In this document: positions 22,540-30,614 of the stretch, in pieces
Position numbering within the stretch: position 1 is the first letter of the stretch
Layout of the letters: every line of letters begins with the position of its first letter
Source of the DNA: Lachnospira sp. UBA4285
GTDB taxonomy: Bacteria > Bacillota > Clostridia > Lachnospirales > Lachnospiraceae
Assembly: GCA_002394965.1 (NCBI GenBank)
Contig: DGVL01000178.1
Coordinates: 1-30,614 of the forward strand
Direction: 5' to 3'
Length of the DNA stretch: 30,614 bases
Position numbers and translations under genes: made by a program
The notes under the pieces: generated by a model
The model's database searches: none
Told to the model about the DNA's origin: nothing
What the model saw: the letters and a program-made list of their open reading frames with translations, nothing else

Positions 22540-23841
22540 ATGGAGAACCGTAAGAATACAGTATTTGACAAGTCGTATTACTGCGCCGGTCTGATCAATA
22601 TTGCTTCATTTGCCAGGCGCACGGCCCGCTGGGGGGCGATTTCCCTCGTGATCGGAGCGCTCTGCGGCCTGGCCGGCGCAGCGTTTGACAAGAGTGTCGG
22701 GACCTGTGACCGTATCCTGAGTGAAAACCCGATGCTCATCTGGCTCCTGCCGGCGGCGGGGCTTCTCATCGTCTTTCTGTACAGACGCCTGGGCACAGCC
22801 GGACTCACGACCGACACCGTGATCCTCGCCGCCCAGCGGGGCGGAAAAGTAAAGCCGCTTCTGCTCCCCGCCATATTCTGCGGCACGGCACTCACACACT
22901 TGTTCGGAGGCTCGGCCGGCCGGGAGGGGGCGGCCTTCCAGATCGGCGGTGTGATCGGCAACTGGACCGGCCGGCTCTTGAAGATGAATGAGAAGGAGAT
23001 CCGCTTCATGACCATGAGCGGCATGGCGGCCCTCTTCGCGGCTATCTTCGGGATCCCGGTGACGGCCACGGTCTTCGTGACGCTGGTCATCAGCGTGGGG
23101 ACGTTCTGGCCGGGCGCCATCTTTCCGTCGCTTGTCGCGTCTCTCACGGCCTTCGGAATCTCCTCGCGCTTCGGCGTGGAAGCGGCGCACTACGCCGTGA
23201 GCATGCCGGACGCCTCGGTTCTGATGCATCTGCGCGTCATCGTGCTGGCGATTCTGGCGGCGCTGGTCTCGACACTGTTCTGTGATGTACTGCATCTCAC
23301 CGGAAAGGCGCTTCAGCATGTGCTTAAGAACGAATATTTGCGCATCGCTGTCACGGGACTTGTCGTCGCTCTGATCATGAACATGCTTCACACGACCGCT
23401 TACAGCGGCTCGGGGACGGGGCTGATCGCTGACGCCGTCGCGGGTAAAATCAGCTCGCCGGCTGTTTTTCTGCTCAAGATCATCCTGACGGCTCTGACAC
23501 TTGGGGCGGGATTCAAGGGCGGCGAGGTTTTTCCGAGCTTTTCTATCGGAGCCGCATTCGGCGCCTTCATGGGGCCGCTGCTCGGGATCCCTTCGGATTT
23601 CGCCGCATCCATCTGCCTTGTGACCGTGTTCGGCGGATGCTCCAACAGCCTGCTCGCGCCGCTTCTGCTTGCCGTCGAGCTCTTCGGCGGACAACGGATC
23701 GGTCTGTATGCGCTGGCCTGTGTCATCGCATATATCTTCTCCGGATATTCCGGCTTCTACTACAACCAGAAGATTCTCTTCTCCAAGTCGCGCCCTGAGC
23801 GCATCGACATCAATACCAACGAGACCTACCAGGATATGTAA
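22540..23841 (+). CDS. CLC-family anion channel/antiporter
   Basis: 433 residues, integral membrane protein with about ten hydrophobic segments. HLFGGSAGREGAAFQ (120-134) contains the gating glutamate E129 in a GREG motif, followed later by FWPGAIFPSLV and GAGFKGGEVFPSFSIGAAFG, the second-half filter region. The GREGAA variant in place of GREGP, and the short length without cytosolic CBS domains, fit the bacterial CLC-F (fluoride/proton antiporter) branch better than classical chloride CLCs; this subtype call is tentative. I saw no fluoride riboswitch upstream. Preceded at 3 bases by the small acidic protein, followed by a bidirectional terminator. Confidence 0.85.
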   Translation: MENRKNTVFDKSYYCAGLINIASFARRTARWGAISLVIGALCGLAGAAFDKSVGTCDRILSENPMLIWLLPAAGLLIVFLYRRLGTAGLTTDTVILAAQRGGKVKPLLLPAIFCGTALTHLFGGSAGREGAAFQIGGVIGNWTGRLLKMNEKEIRFMTMSGMAALFAAIFGIPVTATVFVTLVISVGTFWPGAIFPSLVASLTAFGISSRFGVEAAHYAVSMPDASVLMHLRVIVLAILAALVSTLFCDVLHLTGKALQHVLKNEYLRIAVTGLVVALIMNMLHTTAYSGSGTGLIADAVAGKISSPAVFLLKIILTALTLGAGFKGGEVFPSFSIGAAFGAFMGPLLGIPSDFAASICLVTVFGGCSNSLLAPLLLAVELFGGQRIGLYALACVIAYIFSGYSGFYYNQKILFSKSRPERIDINTNETYQDM

Positions 23842-23882
23842 GACGGCTGGAGCAGGATGAGGCCGGGAGTAAACAGGCAATG

Positions 23883-23911
23883 AAAAAGGCAGCCGTCCAG
23901 GCTGCCTTTTT
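23883..23911. terminator. Bidirectional terminator between the CLC and PRTase-like genes
   Basis: AAAAAGGCAGCC (23883-23894) pairs with GGCTGCCTTTTT (23900-23911) around a 5-base loop; A-run and T-run make it work on both strands. Confidence 0.9.
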
Positions 23912-23932
23912 GATACCGGTGTCACGGGATAG

Positions 23933-24574
23933 TCACAATTTGATGAATCCCTGCGGGACGACCATGCCGTCGATCTTCGTACCGGCGTGGCAGTACGGGC
24001 ACTCGTTCGGCCTGTAGACGCCGTATCCCGGGAGATCCGCCTCGGTGAACGCCGCGGCCACCGGGATGTTCTCGATGCTTTTCACGCCCGAGAAAATCGA
24101 GCAGATGCCGGCGATCTGTCCGCCGTAGTAGCGGACGCAGTCGAGCGCCTGGTCGGCGGTGTGGCCGGTCGAGATGGCGGACATGAGCAGCAGGACATTC
24201 TTGCCCGCGATCATGTGCTTCTGGTTGTCGAGGAAGATCATCTGACCGCCGGTGCTGTTCTGCGGGTGCGTCACATAGATGGTCTGGTGGAGGTTCATGG
24301 ACTGAAAGCCCGCGTGCGTCAGAGCATCCGCCAGGTATGCGCCGACGACGTCCGTGTCCTCGAAGCACACGATCGTGTCGATGAGCGTTGAAGTCTGATA
24401 GTGGCCGGCCAGCGCCTTCGCCAGGCGTTTGGCTTCCGTCTCGCGGGACTTGATGTCGGTCATGTCCAGGTAACAGTTGACGTGGGCCTGAGCCGTCGCA
24501 AAGTGTCCGCGCCAGACGCGCAGGGCAATGCCGTATCCGGCCGAAGACTCGACCTTTGTGTATTTGCTGTCCAT
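23933..24574 (-). CDS. Phosphoribosyltransferase-like protein with altered PRPP loop and C-terminal CxxC
   Basis: 213 residues from ATG 24574, with AAAGGAG 8 bases upstream. The overall order resembles orotate phosphoribosyltransferase-type proteins: a helical N-terminus, IDTIVCFEDTDVVGAYLADAL, a hydrophobic strand and the PRPP-binding loop region. But that loop reads VLLLMSAISTGHT (127-139), where active PRTases carry two acidic residues before the (T/S)TG turn. The C-terminus adds RPNECPYCHAGTKIDGMVVPQG with CxxC at 192-195, which could bind zinc. It may be a PRPP- or nucleotide-binding regulator and not an active enzyme. Single gene with its own promoter. Confidence 0.7.
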   Translation of the reverse strand: MDSKYTKVESSAGYGIALRVWRGHFATAQAHVNCYLDMTDIKSRETEAKRLAKALAGHYQTSTLIDTIVCFEDTDVVGAYLADALTHAGFQSMNLHQTIYVTHPQNSTGGQMIFLDNQKHMIAGKNVLLLMSAISTGHTADQALDCVRYYGGQIAGICSIFSGVKSIENIPVAAAFTEADLPGYGVYRPNECPYCHAGTKIDGMVVPQGFIKL

Positions 24575-24663
24575 TCTGACTACTCCTTTCTGTATGCGGA
24601 CCGAACGGGACATGCGCTCATCCCCGCCCGGAGCCTGAAATTCACCTGCCTGCCTGTGGCTCA

Positions 24664-24692
24664 AGTATAGTAAAAAACCCAGGCAAATGCAA
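24664..24692 (-). promoter_or_regulatory. Promoter of the PRTase-like gene
   Basis: Minus strand: -35 TTGCAT (24692-24687), 17-base spacer, -10 TATACT (24669-24664). Leader of about 80 bases. Confidence 0.7.
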
Positions 24693-24707
24693 TTTTTCCC
24701 CCGCCAC

Positions 24708-24737
24708 TTGAGTAAGTCTGCCTCACCGTGGTACTAT
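24708..24737 (+). promoter_or_regulatory. Promoter of mntP
   Basis: -35 TTGAGT (24708-24713), 18-base spacer, -10 TACTAT (24732-24737). The leader of about 45 bases is too short for a manganese (yybP-ykoY) riboswitch. Confidence 0.5.
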
Positions 24738-24789
24738 AGGCGGACACACGGGCGGATGGCAGGACAGGCGCCGGGCGAGGTGACAGAAG

Positions 24790-25356
24790 GTGGGAAGCTT
24801 TATCATACGAAATGTGATGCTAGGCGTCGGGCTGGCGATGGACGCCTTCTCGGTCTCGCTGGCCAACGGGCTTGGCGATCCGAAGATGCGCGGGCGCAGG
24901 CAGATAGCGATCGCAGGGACCTTTGCGGGGTTTCAGTTTCTGATGCCGATGGCAGGATGGGCGTGTGTGACATTCGTCGCGGATCTTTTTGCGGCGTTCC
25001 GGCCGATGATTCCCTGGATCGCGTTCATTCTGCTTGTGGCGATCGGCGTGAACATGGTGCTTGACAGCATCCGGCACAAGGAAGAGAAGGAGCGGCCGGC
25101 CACGTCTCTTCCGATGCTGCTTCTGCAGGGCGTGGCGACTTCGATCGATGCGCTCTCGGTCGGCTTCACCATCGCCCGGTACGGCGCACTGCAGGCAGTG
25201 CAGGCCTCCCTTCTCATCGGGCTGGTGACATTCGCCATCTGCCTTGTGGGGGTCAGACTGGGGCATGCTGTGGGGATGAAGCTGGCGGACAAGGCCGGAG
25301 TTCTTGGCGGTGTGATCCTGATTTCAATCGGCATCGAGATTCTGCTGAAAATGTGA
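24790..25356 (+). CDS. mntP: Manganese efflux pump MntP
   Basis: 188 residues with a GTG start at 24790 (GAGGTGA upstream). Six hydrophobic segments in two related halves. The paired acidic motifs of the family are present: LAMDAFSVSLANGL with D18 and TSIDALSVGFT with D120, the positions of the essential aspartates in Escherichia coli MntP. Exports Mn(II) across the cytoplasmic membrane. Divergent from the PRTase-like gene; nothing in the leader resembles the usual manganese riboswitch. Confidence 0.9.
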   Translation: MGSFIIRNVMLGVGLAMDAFSVSLANGLGDPKMRGRRQIAIAGTFAGFQFLMPMAGWACVTFVADLFAAFRPMIPWIAFILLVAIGVNMVLDSIRHKEEKERPATSLPMLLLQGVATSIDALSVGFTIARYGALQAVQASLLIGLVTFAICLVGVRLGHAVGMKLADKAGVLGGVILISIGIEILLKM

Positions 25357-25471
25357 TACAGGCGACCGGTATGGACAGTTTCCGTAAATTGTTCCATTTA
25401 ATTTTTTTTAAACCTGCGGTAAACTACAACAAGCTGTAGGTAACAGAAATCAGAACCAGGGGTGAAAAAAG

Positions 25472-26881
25472 ATGGCGAATAAAATCGTACATGCAGCGGA
25501 GAGAAAGGCGTTCGGCGTCGCACTGGACATGGTGACGAAGAAGGCCGTCAAAGACCGCGAGGAAGCATATGTAGGCGTTATCAATGCAGTTCAGAAGTTC
25601 AACGGCAACACATGGCCGCCGGAAGCTTACGACCGTCTGAGAGCGGCGTTCTCAAAGGACGGCAAGTGGACGGAATTCTTTAATCACCTTCTGGATTATG
25701 TCGACCTTGATTATCTGAAGGGACTGTTCATGGCGTTCGGATTCGAGGCGGGCTTCACGGGATACCGTGAGACGCGCGAGAACAGCAAGAACTACAAGAC
25801 AGGCCTCCCGTGGGTCATCCTCTTTGATCCGACCAGTGCATGCAATCTTCACTGCACAGGCTGCTGGGCCAGTGAGTACAGCCGCCAGCTGAACCTCTCC
25901 TATGAGGACATGGACAAGATCGTGACCGAGGGCAAGGCTTTCGGGATTCATGCCTACATCATGACCGGCGGAGAGCCGATGATGAGAAAGAAGGATATCA
26001 TCAAGCTGGCGGAGAAGCATTCCGACTGCGCGTTCATGCTGTTCACCAACGGCACGCTGGTGGATCAGCAGTTCTGCGATGATATGAGACGCTGCAAGAA
26101 CATCGTGCTGTCGATGTCCATCGAGGGCTTCGAGGAGGCGACTGACTTCCGCCGCGGCAAGGGCGTCTTCCAGAAGGTTATGGATACGATGGAGCTGCTC
26201 CGGAAGAACGGCCTGGTCTACGGCACGTCGATCTGCTACACCAGCAAGAACTACAAGGCCGTGACGTCGGACGAGTTCTATGACTTCCTGATCAGCAAGG
26301 GCGTCGCCTTCACCTGGTACTTCCACTTCATGCCGGTCGGCAACGACGCGACGATGGAACTGGTTCCGACGCCGGAGCAGAGAGAGTACATGTATCACCG
26401 CATCCGCGAGATCCGCGGGTACGAAGGCGGCAAGCCGATCTTCACGCTTGACTTCCAGAACGACGGCGAGTGGGTGAGCGGCTGCATCGCCGGCGGCAAG
26501 ACATACTGCCACATCAACCCGAACGGCGATGTGGAGCCGTGCGTGTTCATCCATTACTCGAGCGCGAACATTCACGACAAGCCGCTCATCGAGTGCCTTC
26601 AGCAGCCGCTGTTCCACGCATATCAGGCGAATCAGCCGTTCAACAAGAACCTGCTCCGTCCGTGCCCGTTCCTGGAGAACCCGGAGAAGCTTCAGGCACT
26701 TGTCAAGGCGGCGGGCGCGCACTCAACCGACATGATGAGTCCGGAGAGCGCCGAGCATCTTTGCGGAAAGTGCGAAAATTACGCAAAGGAGTGGAAGCCG
26801 GTTGCTGACAAGCTCTGGGCATCCAACCACCCGGGATATGTTCCGGAGGACAAGGAGACAGTCATCCCGAAGGATCTGTGA
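25472..26881 (+). CDS. Radical SAM protein with SPASM-like C-terminal cysteines
   Basis: 469 residues. The iron-sulfur site CNLHCTGC (C124, C128, C131) is the CxxxCxxC motif of radical SAM enzymes, followed by MTGGEPMMRKKD. The C-terminal part has many cysteines in SPASM-like order (GCIAGGKTYCHINPNGDVEPC ... RPCPFL ... LCGKCENYAKEW), which normally hold extra clusters in peptide- or sulfatase-modifying enzymes. About 110 residues precede the radical SAM core, longer than usual. No precursor peptide gene is adjacent, so the substrate is unknown. GGGGTG lies before ATG 25472; a weak promoter (TTTAAT-17-TAAACT at 25397-25425) may drive it. Strong terminator behind. Confidence 0.88.
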   Translation: MANKIVHAAERKAFGVALDMVTKKAVKDREEAYVGVINAVQKFNGNTWPPEAYDRLRAAFSKDGKWTEFFNHLLDYVDLDYLKGLFMAFGFEAGFTGYRETRENSKNYKTGLPWVILFDPTSACNLHCTGCWASEYSRQLNLSYEDMDKIVTEGKAFGIHAYIMTGGEPMMRKKDIIKLAEKHSDCAFMLFTNGTLVDQQFCDDMRRCKNIVLSMSIEGFEEATDFRRGKGVFQKVMDTMELLRKNGLVYGTSICYTSKNYKAVTSDEFYDFLISKGVAFTWYFHFMPVGNDATMELVPTPEQREYMYHRIREIRGYEGGKPIFTLDFQNDGEWVSGCIAGGKTYCHINPNGDVEPCVFIHYSSANIHDKPLIECLQQPLFHAYQANQPFNKNLLRPCPFLENPEKLQALVKAAGAHSTDMMSPESAEHLCGKCENYAKEWKPVADKLWASNHPGYVPEDKETVIPKDL

Positions 26882-26937
26882 GGGGACCGGGCGCAAGTCC
26901 CTGCGGGCTGCCAGGATGTAAAAATACTATAAATGGT

Positions 26938-26971
26938 AATCCTCCGCTTTACAGCGGGGGATTTTTCATTT
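26938..26971 (+). terminator. Terminator of the radical SAM gene
   Basis: AATCCTCCGCT (26938-26948) pairs with AGCGGGGGATT (26953-26963, one G-T pair) around TTAC, followed by TTTCATTTTA. Confidence 0.88.
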
Positions 26972-27068
26972 TATAATAAAAAAGCAATAGGGCTTGAGCA
27001 CAGTCCGGTGCTTCAGCTTCATTACAAGAATTAACAGCATATTGAGTGAAATCCGACACGCGGCTTTG

Positions 27069-27108
27069 CGGGCTCCTTTCTGGAGATTCCGGGAGCCCGT
27101 ATTTTTTC
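27069..27108 (+). terminator. Terminator in the leader of the ABC exporter genes (possible attenuator)
   Basis: CGGGCTCC (27069-27076) pairs with GGGAGCCCG (27091-27099), followed by TATTTTTTC. It lies 10 bases before the ribosome site of the first ABC gene and about 100 bases after the complete terminator of the radical SAM gene, so it most likely controls the exporter transcript. Upstream GAGCAC...GTGCTT offers another hairpin. Confidence 0.75.
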
Positions 27109-27133
27109 GGAACGAAAGGAAAGGAGGCACTGC

Positions 27134-28885
27134 TTGGTCGGAACGATTGCAAAACAGATCAAGGAATACAAAGCTCCCTCCATTGCGACGCCCTGCATGA
27201 TGATCGGAGAAGTTGTCGCCGAGATGACGATCCCTGTGCTGATGGGACGTATTGTCGATGAGGGGATCTACGGAGGCAGCATGGACTTCATTGTCCGCAC
27301 CGGCGCCATCATGCTTGTGGTCGCGCTTCTGGGGCTGCTGTGCGGCGTGGGAGGCGCGGTCTTCGGCGCCAAGGCGTCGACGGGACTGGCGAAGAATCTG
27401 AGGAAGGCGATGAATGACAACATTCAGCGGTTTTCCTTCTCCAACATCGATCATTTTTCGACATCGAGTCTGGTGACGAGACTGACGACGGACACCACCA
27501 ACATTCAGAACGCGTTTCAGATGATTCTGCGGATGGCCATGCGGGCCCCCGCGAGTATTATCGTGGCGATGATCATGGCGTTCTCCATCTCCGCCAGACT
27601 CTCTTCCGTATACCTTTTTGCAGTCGTGATCCTGGCCGCGGTCATCTTTTTCGTGTCCAGAAGCACCATGAAGTATTTCAAGGCGGTCTTCGAGAAGTAC
27701 GACGCCCTGAACGCCTCCGTGCAGGAGAACGTCAATGCCATCCGCGTGGTTAAGGCGTATGTGCGCGAGGATTACGAGATCGGCAAGTTCCGGAAGGCAG
27801 CCATGAATATCTACATCATGTTCCTGCAGGCGGAGCTGCGCATGGCGGTCATGGGGCCGGTCATGCAGGCGGCGGTCTACAGCAGCATCCTGACGATCTC
27901 GTGGCTCGGCGCGAAGATGATCGTCACGTCCGAGCTGACGACAGGCTCTCTGATGAGTCTGCTGACCTACTGCATGAATATTCTGATGAGTCTGATGATG
28001 CTGACATTTGTGATCGTCATGATCACCATGTCTGCGGCATCGGCGCGGCGTATCGCCGAGGTCATCGAGGAGAAGCCCGGACTTGAAAATCCGGAGAATC
28101 CGGTCAAGGTAATCCCGGATGGCAGCGTGCAGTTTCATCACGTGGATTTTCGCTACAACGTGAAGGGCGATGGTGAGGCTGTGCTCAAGGACGTGAACTT
28201 CAGCGTGAAGTCGGGGGAGAGCATCGGACTCATCGGCGCGACCGGATCGGCCAAGTCCACACTGGTCAGCCTGATCAGCCGCCTGTACGACGTGACGGGC
28301 GGGGCGGTTATGGTCGGCGGAAGAGACGTCCGGGAGTACGACATGACAGCACTCCGGGATGCCGTTTCGGTTGTGCTGCAGAAGAATGTGCTGTTCTCCG
28401 GAACGATCTACGACAATCTGCGCTGGGGCGACAAAGACGCCACCGACGAGGAGTGCCGGCATGCCTGCGATCTGGCCTGTGCCTCGGAGTTTATTGAGAA
28501 GATGCCGGACGGCTACAACACGATGATAAGCCAGGGCGGCACCAATGTCTCCGGCGGCCAGAAACAGAGACTCTGCATCGCACGGGCGCTTCTGAAGAAA
28601 CCGAAGATCCTGATTCTGGACGATTCCACCAGTGCCGTGGACACGGCGACGGACGCAAAGATCCGCCGGGCATTCCGGGAGGAGATCCCGGACACGACGA
28701 AGTTCATCATCGCGCAGCGCATCTCCTCTGTGGAGGACTGCGACCGGATCATCGTCATGAACGACGGGCGGATAGATGGATTTGACACGCCGGAGAATCT
28801 TCTAAAGACTAACCGGATCTACCGCGAGATCTATGAATCCCAGAAGGGGATCGGCGGCGACGGCGATTTTGACGAGAAAGAGTAA
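27134..28885 (+). CDS. ABC exporter half with degenerate ATP site (BmrC-like subunit)
   Basis: 583 residues: six-helix exporter membrane domain then an ATPase domain. TTG start at 27134, supported by AAAGGAGG 7 bases upstream; no ATG fits. The ATPase has Walker A GATGSAKST (368-376, an Ala where GSGKS is usual), signature VSGGQ, Walker B ILILDDSTSAVD with Asp497 in place of the catalytic Glu, and Gln528 in place of the switch His (IIAQRIS). Loss of Glu and His is the hallmark of the degenerate subunit in heterodimeric exporters such as BmrCD or TM287/288. It pairs with the next gene, 11 bases downstream. Probably a multidrug or lipid exporter; substrate not shown. Confidence 0.9.
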   Translation: MVGTIAKQIKEYKAPSIATPCMMIGEVVAEMTIPVLMGRIVDEGIYGGSMDFIVRTGAIMLVVALLGLLCGVGGAVFGAKASTGLAKNLRKAMNDNIQRFSFSNIDHFSTSSLVTRLTTDTTNIQNAFQMILRMAMRAPASIIVAMIMAFSISARLSSVYLFAVVILAAVIFFVSRSTMKYFKAVFEKYDALNASVQENVNAIRVVKAYVREDYEIGKFRKAAMNIYIMFLQAELRMAVMGPVMQAAVYSSILTISWLGAKMIVTSELTTGSLMSLLTYCMNILMSLMMLTFVIVMITMSAASARRIAEVIEEKPGLENPENPVKVIPDGSVQFHHVDFRYNVKGDGEAVLKDVNFSVKSGESIGLIGATGSAKSTLVSLISRLYDVTGGAVMVGGRDVREYDMTALRDAVSVVLQKNVLFSGTIYDNLRWGDKDATDEECRHACDLACASEFIEKMPDGYNTMISQGGTNVSGGQKQRLCIARALLKKPKILILDDSTSAVDTATDAKIRRAFREEIPDTTKFIIAQRISSVEDCDRIIVMNDGRIDGFDTPENLLKTNRIYREIYESQKGIGGDGDFDEKE

Positions 28886-28896
28886 GGGAGGGCAGA

Positions 28897-30614
28897 ATGG
28901 CAGAACAAAGAAGAGGCCCGATGGGGCGTCCGCCAAGAGGTATGCGGGGTGCAGCGCCAAAGCTCGATCATCCCTGGAAGATTCTCGGCCGTCTCATGGG
29001 ACTGTTGTTTCAGAAATATGGCATTCACATGGTGCTGGTTTGCATCTGCATCTTTGTGTCGGTTTTCGCCAGCGTGCAGGGCACGCTTTTTACCAGGAGC
29101 CTGATCGACGACTACATCACGCCGCTGATGGGCACCACCAATCCGGATTTCGGTCCCCTGGCGGCGGCCATCGGGCGTGTGGCCCTGTTTTACGGGATCG
29201 GCGTGGCGGCCGCTTTCGCGCAGTCGGTACTGATGGCATTCGCCACGCAGGGGTTTCTGCGGGACATGCGCACACAGGTATTCACGCATATGGAGACGCT
29301 TCCGATCCGGTATTTTGACACACACGCGCATGGCGACATCATGTCGGTGTACACCAATGACATCGACACACTGCGCCAGATGATCTCCCAGTCACTGCCG
29401 CAGATCTTGAGCAGCACGATCACCATCGTTTCGGTGTTTGTGTCCATGCTGATCCTGAGCGTGCCACTGACCGTCGTGTCCATGGCCATGGTGGCGCTGA
29501 TGATCTTCCTGACGACGAAGGCCACGAAGATATCGGGCCGCAACTTCGTCGCGCAGCAGAGCGACCTGGGAAAACTCAACGGCTTCATCGAGGAGACGAT
29601 GGAGGGCGAGAAGGTCGTCAAGGTCTTCAACCACGAGCCGCAGACCACAGAGGAATTCAACAGACTGAACGAAGAACTGTGCCGCTCGGCGTACCGGGCC
29701 AACGCGTTCTCCAACGTGGTGGGCCCCATCAACGCACAGCTCAGCAACGCCAGTTACGTCGTGTGCGCGATCGTTGGCGGCGCCATGGCGTTAAATGAGT
29801 TCGCCGGCTTCACCGTCGGTGCGCTGGCCAGCTTCCTGACGTTCAACAAGAGTTTCGGCATGCCGATCAATCAGTTGTCCATGCAGCTGAATGCGGTCGT
29901 GATGGCGCTGGCGGGCGCGGACCGTATCTTCAAGCTTCTCGACGAGAAGCCGGAGGAGGACGAGGGCTATGTCACGCTGGTCAACGCAAAGGAACAGAAC
30001 GGCAAACTGACAGAGACAGACGAGCACACCGGGAGATGGGCCTGGAAGCACTATCACAAGGACACGGATACGACCGATTACAAGCCGCTTCAGGGCGATG
30101 TGGTCTTTGAGGACGTGACCTTCGGGTACAATCCGGACAAGGTCATTCTGCACGACATCAACCTTCACGCCGAGCCCGGAGAGAAGGTCGCACTGGTCGG
30201 CTCCACCGGTGCCGGCAAGACGACAATCACCAACCTCATCAACCGGTTCTACGATATTCAGGAAGGCAAGATCCGCTACGACGGAATCAACATCGGGAAG
30301 ATCTGCAAGGGCGATCTTCGCCGGTCGCTCGGCATTGTGCTGCAGGACACGCATCTGTTCACCGGAACGGTGCGCGACAACATCCGTTACGGAAAGCTTG
30401 ACGCCACGGAGGAAGAGATTCTGGACGCGGCCAGACTGGCCAACGCCGACGGCTTTATCCGCCGCCTGCCGGACGGGTACGACACGATGCTGACGGGAGA
30501 CGGCAGCAATCTCTCCCAGGGGCAGAGGCAGCTGCTCGCCATCGCCCGCGCGGCGGTCGCCGACCCGCCGGTGATGATCCTCGACGAGGCGACGAGCTCC
30601 ATCGACACGCGCAC
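28897..30614 (+). CDS. ABC exporter half with intact ATP site (BmrD-like subunit), cut by the window end
   Basis: 572 residues are visible. GGGAGGG lies 4 bases before ATG 28897. A Gly/Arg/Pro-rich N-terminal tail (MAEQRRGPMGRPPRGMRG) precedes six membrane helices. An insert of about 45 charged residues between membrane and ATPase domains (LVNAKEQNGKLTETDEHTG...) is typical of the larger BmrD-type subunit. Walker A GSTGAGKTT, signature LSQGQ and Walker B VMILDEATSSID with the catalytic Glu are intact; the switch His lies outside the window. It forms the active partner of the preceding degenerate subunit. Confidence 0.92.
   Translation, partial: MAEQRRGPMGRPPRGMRGAAPKLDHPWKILGRLMGLLFQKYGIHMVLVCICIFVSVFASVQGTLFTRSLIDDYITPLMGTTNPDFGPLAAAIGRVALFYGIGVAAAFAQSVLMAFATQGFLRDMRTQVFTHMETLPIRYFDTHAHGDIMSVYTNDIDTLRQMISQSLPQILSSTITIVSVFVSMLILSVPLTVVSMAMVALMIFLTTKATKISGRNFVAQQSDLGKLNGFIEETMEGEKVVKVFNHEPQTTEEFNRLNEELCRSAYRANAFSNVVGPINAQLSNASYVVCAIVGGAMALNEFAGFTVGALASFLTFNKSFGMPINQLSMQLNAVVMALAGADRIFKLLDEKPEEDEGYVTLVNAKEQNGKLTETDEHTGRWAWKHYHKDTDTTDYKPLQGDVVFEDVTFGYNPDKVILHDINLHAEPGEKVALVGSTGAGKTTITNLINRFYDIQEGKIRYDGINIGKICKGDLRRSLGIVLQDTHLFTGTVRDNIRYGKLDATEEEILDAARLANADGFIRRLPDGYDTMLTGDGSNLSQGQRQLLAIARAAVADPPVMILDEATSSIDTR

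Noticed and set aside
24738..24789. Manganese riboswitch before mntP
   Set aside because: The leader is too short and lacks the conserved loops.
26994..27200. Leader peptide for the ABC exporter
   Set aside because: Frames from TTG 26994 and GTG 27046 exist, but neither has a ribosome site and both run through the terminator into the first gene.

Overview
The window is a GC-rich stretch of a Firmicutes chromosome, most likely an anaerobic Lachnospiraceae-type gut or rumen bacterium. Evidence: AGGAGG-type ribosome sites on nearly every gene, low-GC TTGACA/TATAAT promoters in a GC-rich background, a CsoR copper operon, a choloylglycine (bile salt) hydrolase, rubredoxin and radical-SAM proteins typical of anaerobes, and YitT/YczE membrane proteins. 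Organism assignment is inference; there is no rRNA or other firm marker here.

Layout. 1-995 (minus): 5' two thirds of aspartate ammonia-lyase with a promoter and an intrinsic terminator in its leader. 1300-1923: flavodoxin-like protein. 2052-5281: copper homeostasis operon with two CsoR-type operators, csoR, and a copA whose 3' end is a CopZ-like domain with its own ribosome site and start codon. 5282-6178 (minus): YitT-family membrane protein. 6403-7377: bile salt hydrolase.

7484-14971 is the most interesting part. Two divergent transcription units leave a 201-bp intergenic region. Leftward is an acyl-activating ligase, an acyl carrier protein and an acyl-ACP thioesterase. Rightward is a close homologue of the FAD-containing polyunsaturated fatty acid (linoleate) isomerase, a CrtI/retinol-saturase-like flavoprotein, a ferredoxin-reductase-like protein with a 2Fe-2S domain, and a flavin-reductase/rubredoxin fusion. 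The rightward promoter carries a Rex-like (NADH-sensing) operator just after the expected start of transcription. I propose a redox-controlled unsaturated-fatty-acid isomerisation and saturation (biohydrogenation) system, possibly working with an ACP-based activation and release cycle. Bile salt hydrolase next door fits a theme of coping with host or diet lipids.

14972-15932 is largely non-coding: hairpins, a tRNA-Val(CAC) with its own promoter and terminator, and several families of short direct repeats. 15933-17000 (minus) is a YdcF-like gene broken by one in-frame amber codon. 17120-19700: a TerB-N/TerB-C protein overlapping a lipoprotein esterase. 19722-24574 holds a histidine phosphatase, a PsiE-like protein, a YczE-like membrane protein, a small Cys-rich protein, a small acidic protein next to a CLC-type anion transporter, and an unusual phosphoribosyltransferase-like protein. 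24790-26881: MntP manganese exporter and a radical SAM/SPASM protein. 27134-30614: both halves of a heterodimeric ABC exporter (BmrCD type), the second cut off by the window end, preceded by a terminator in the leader.
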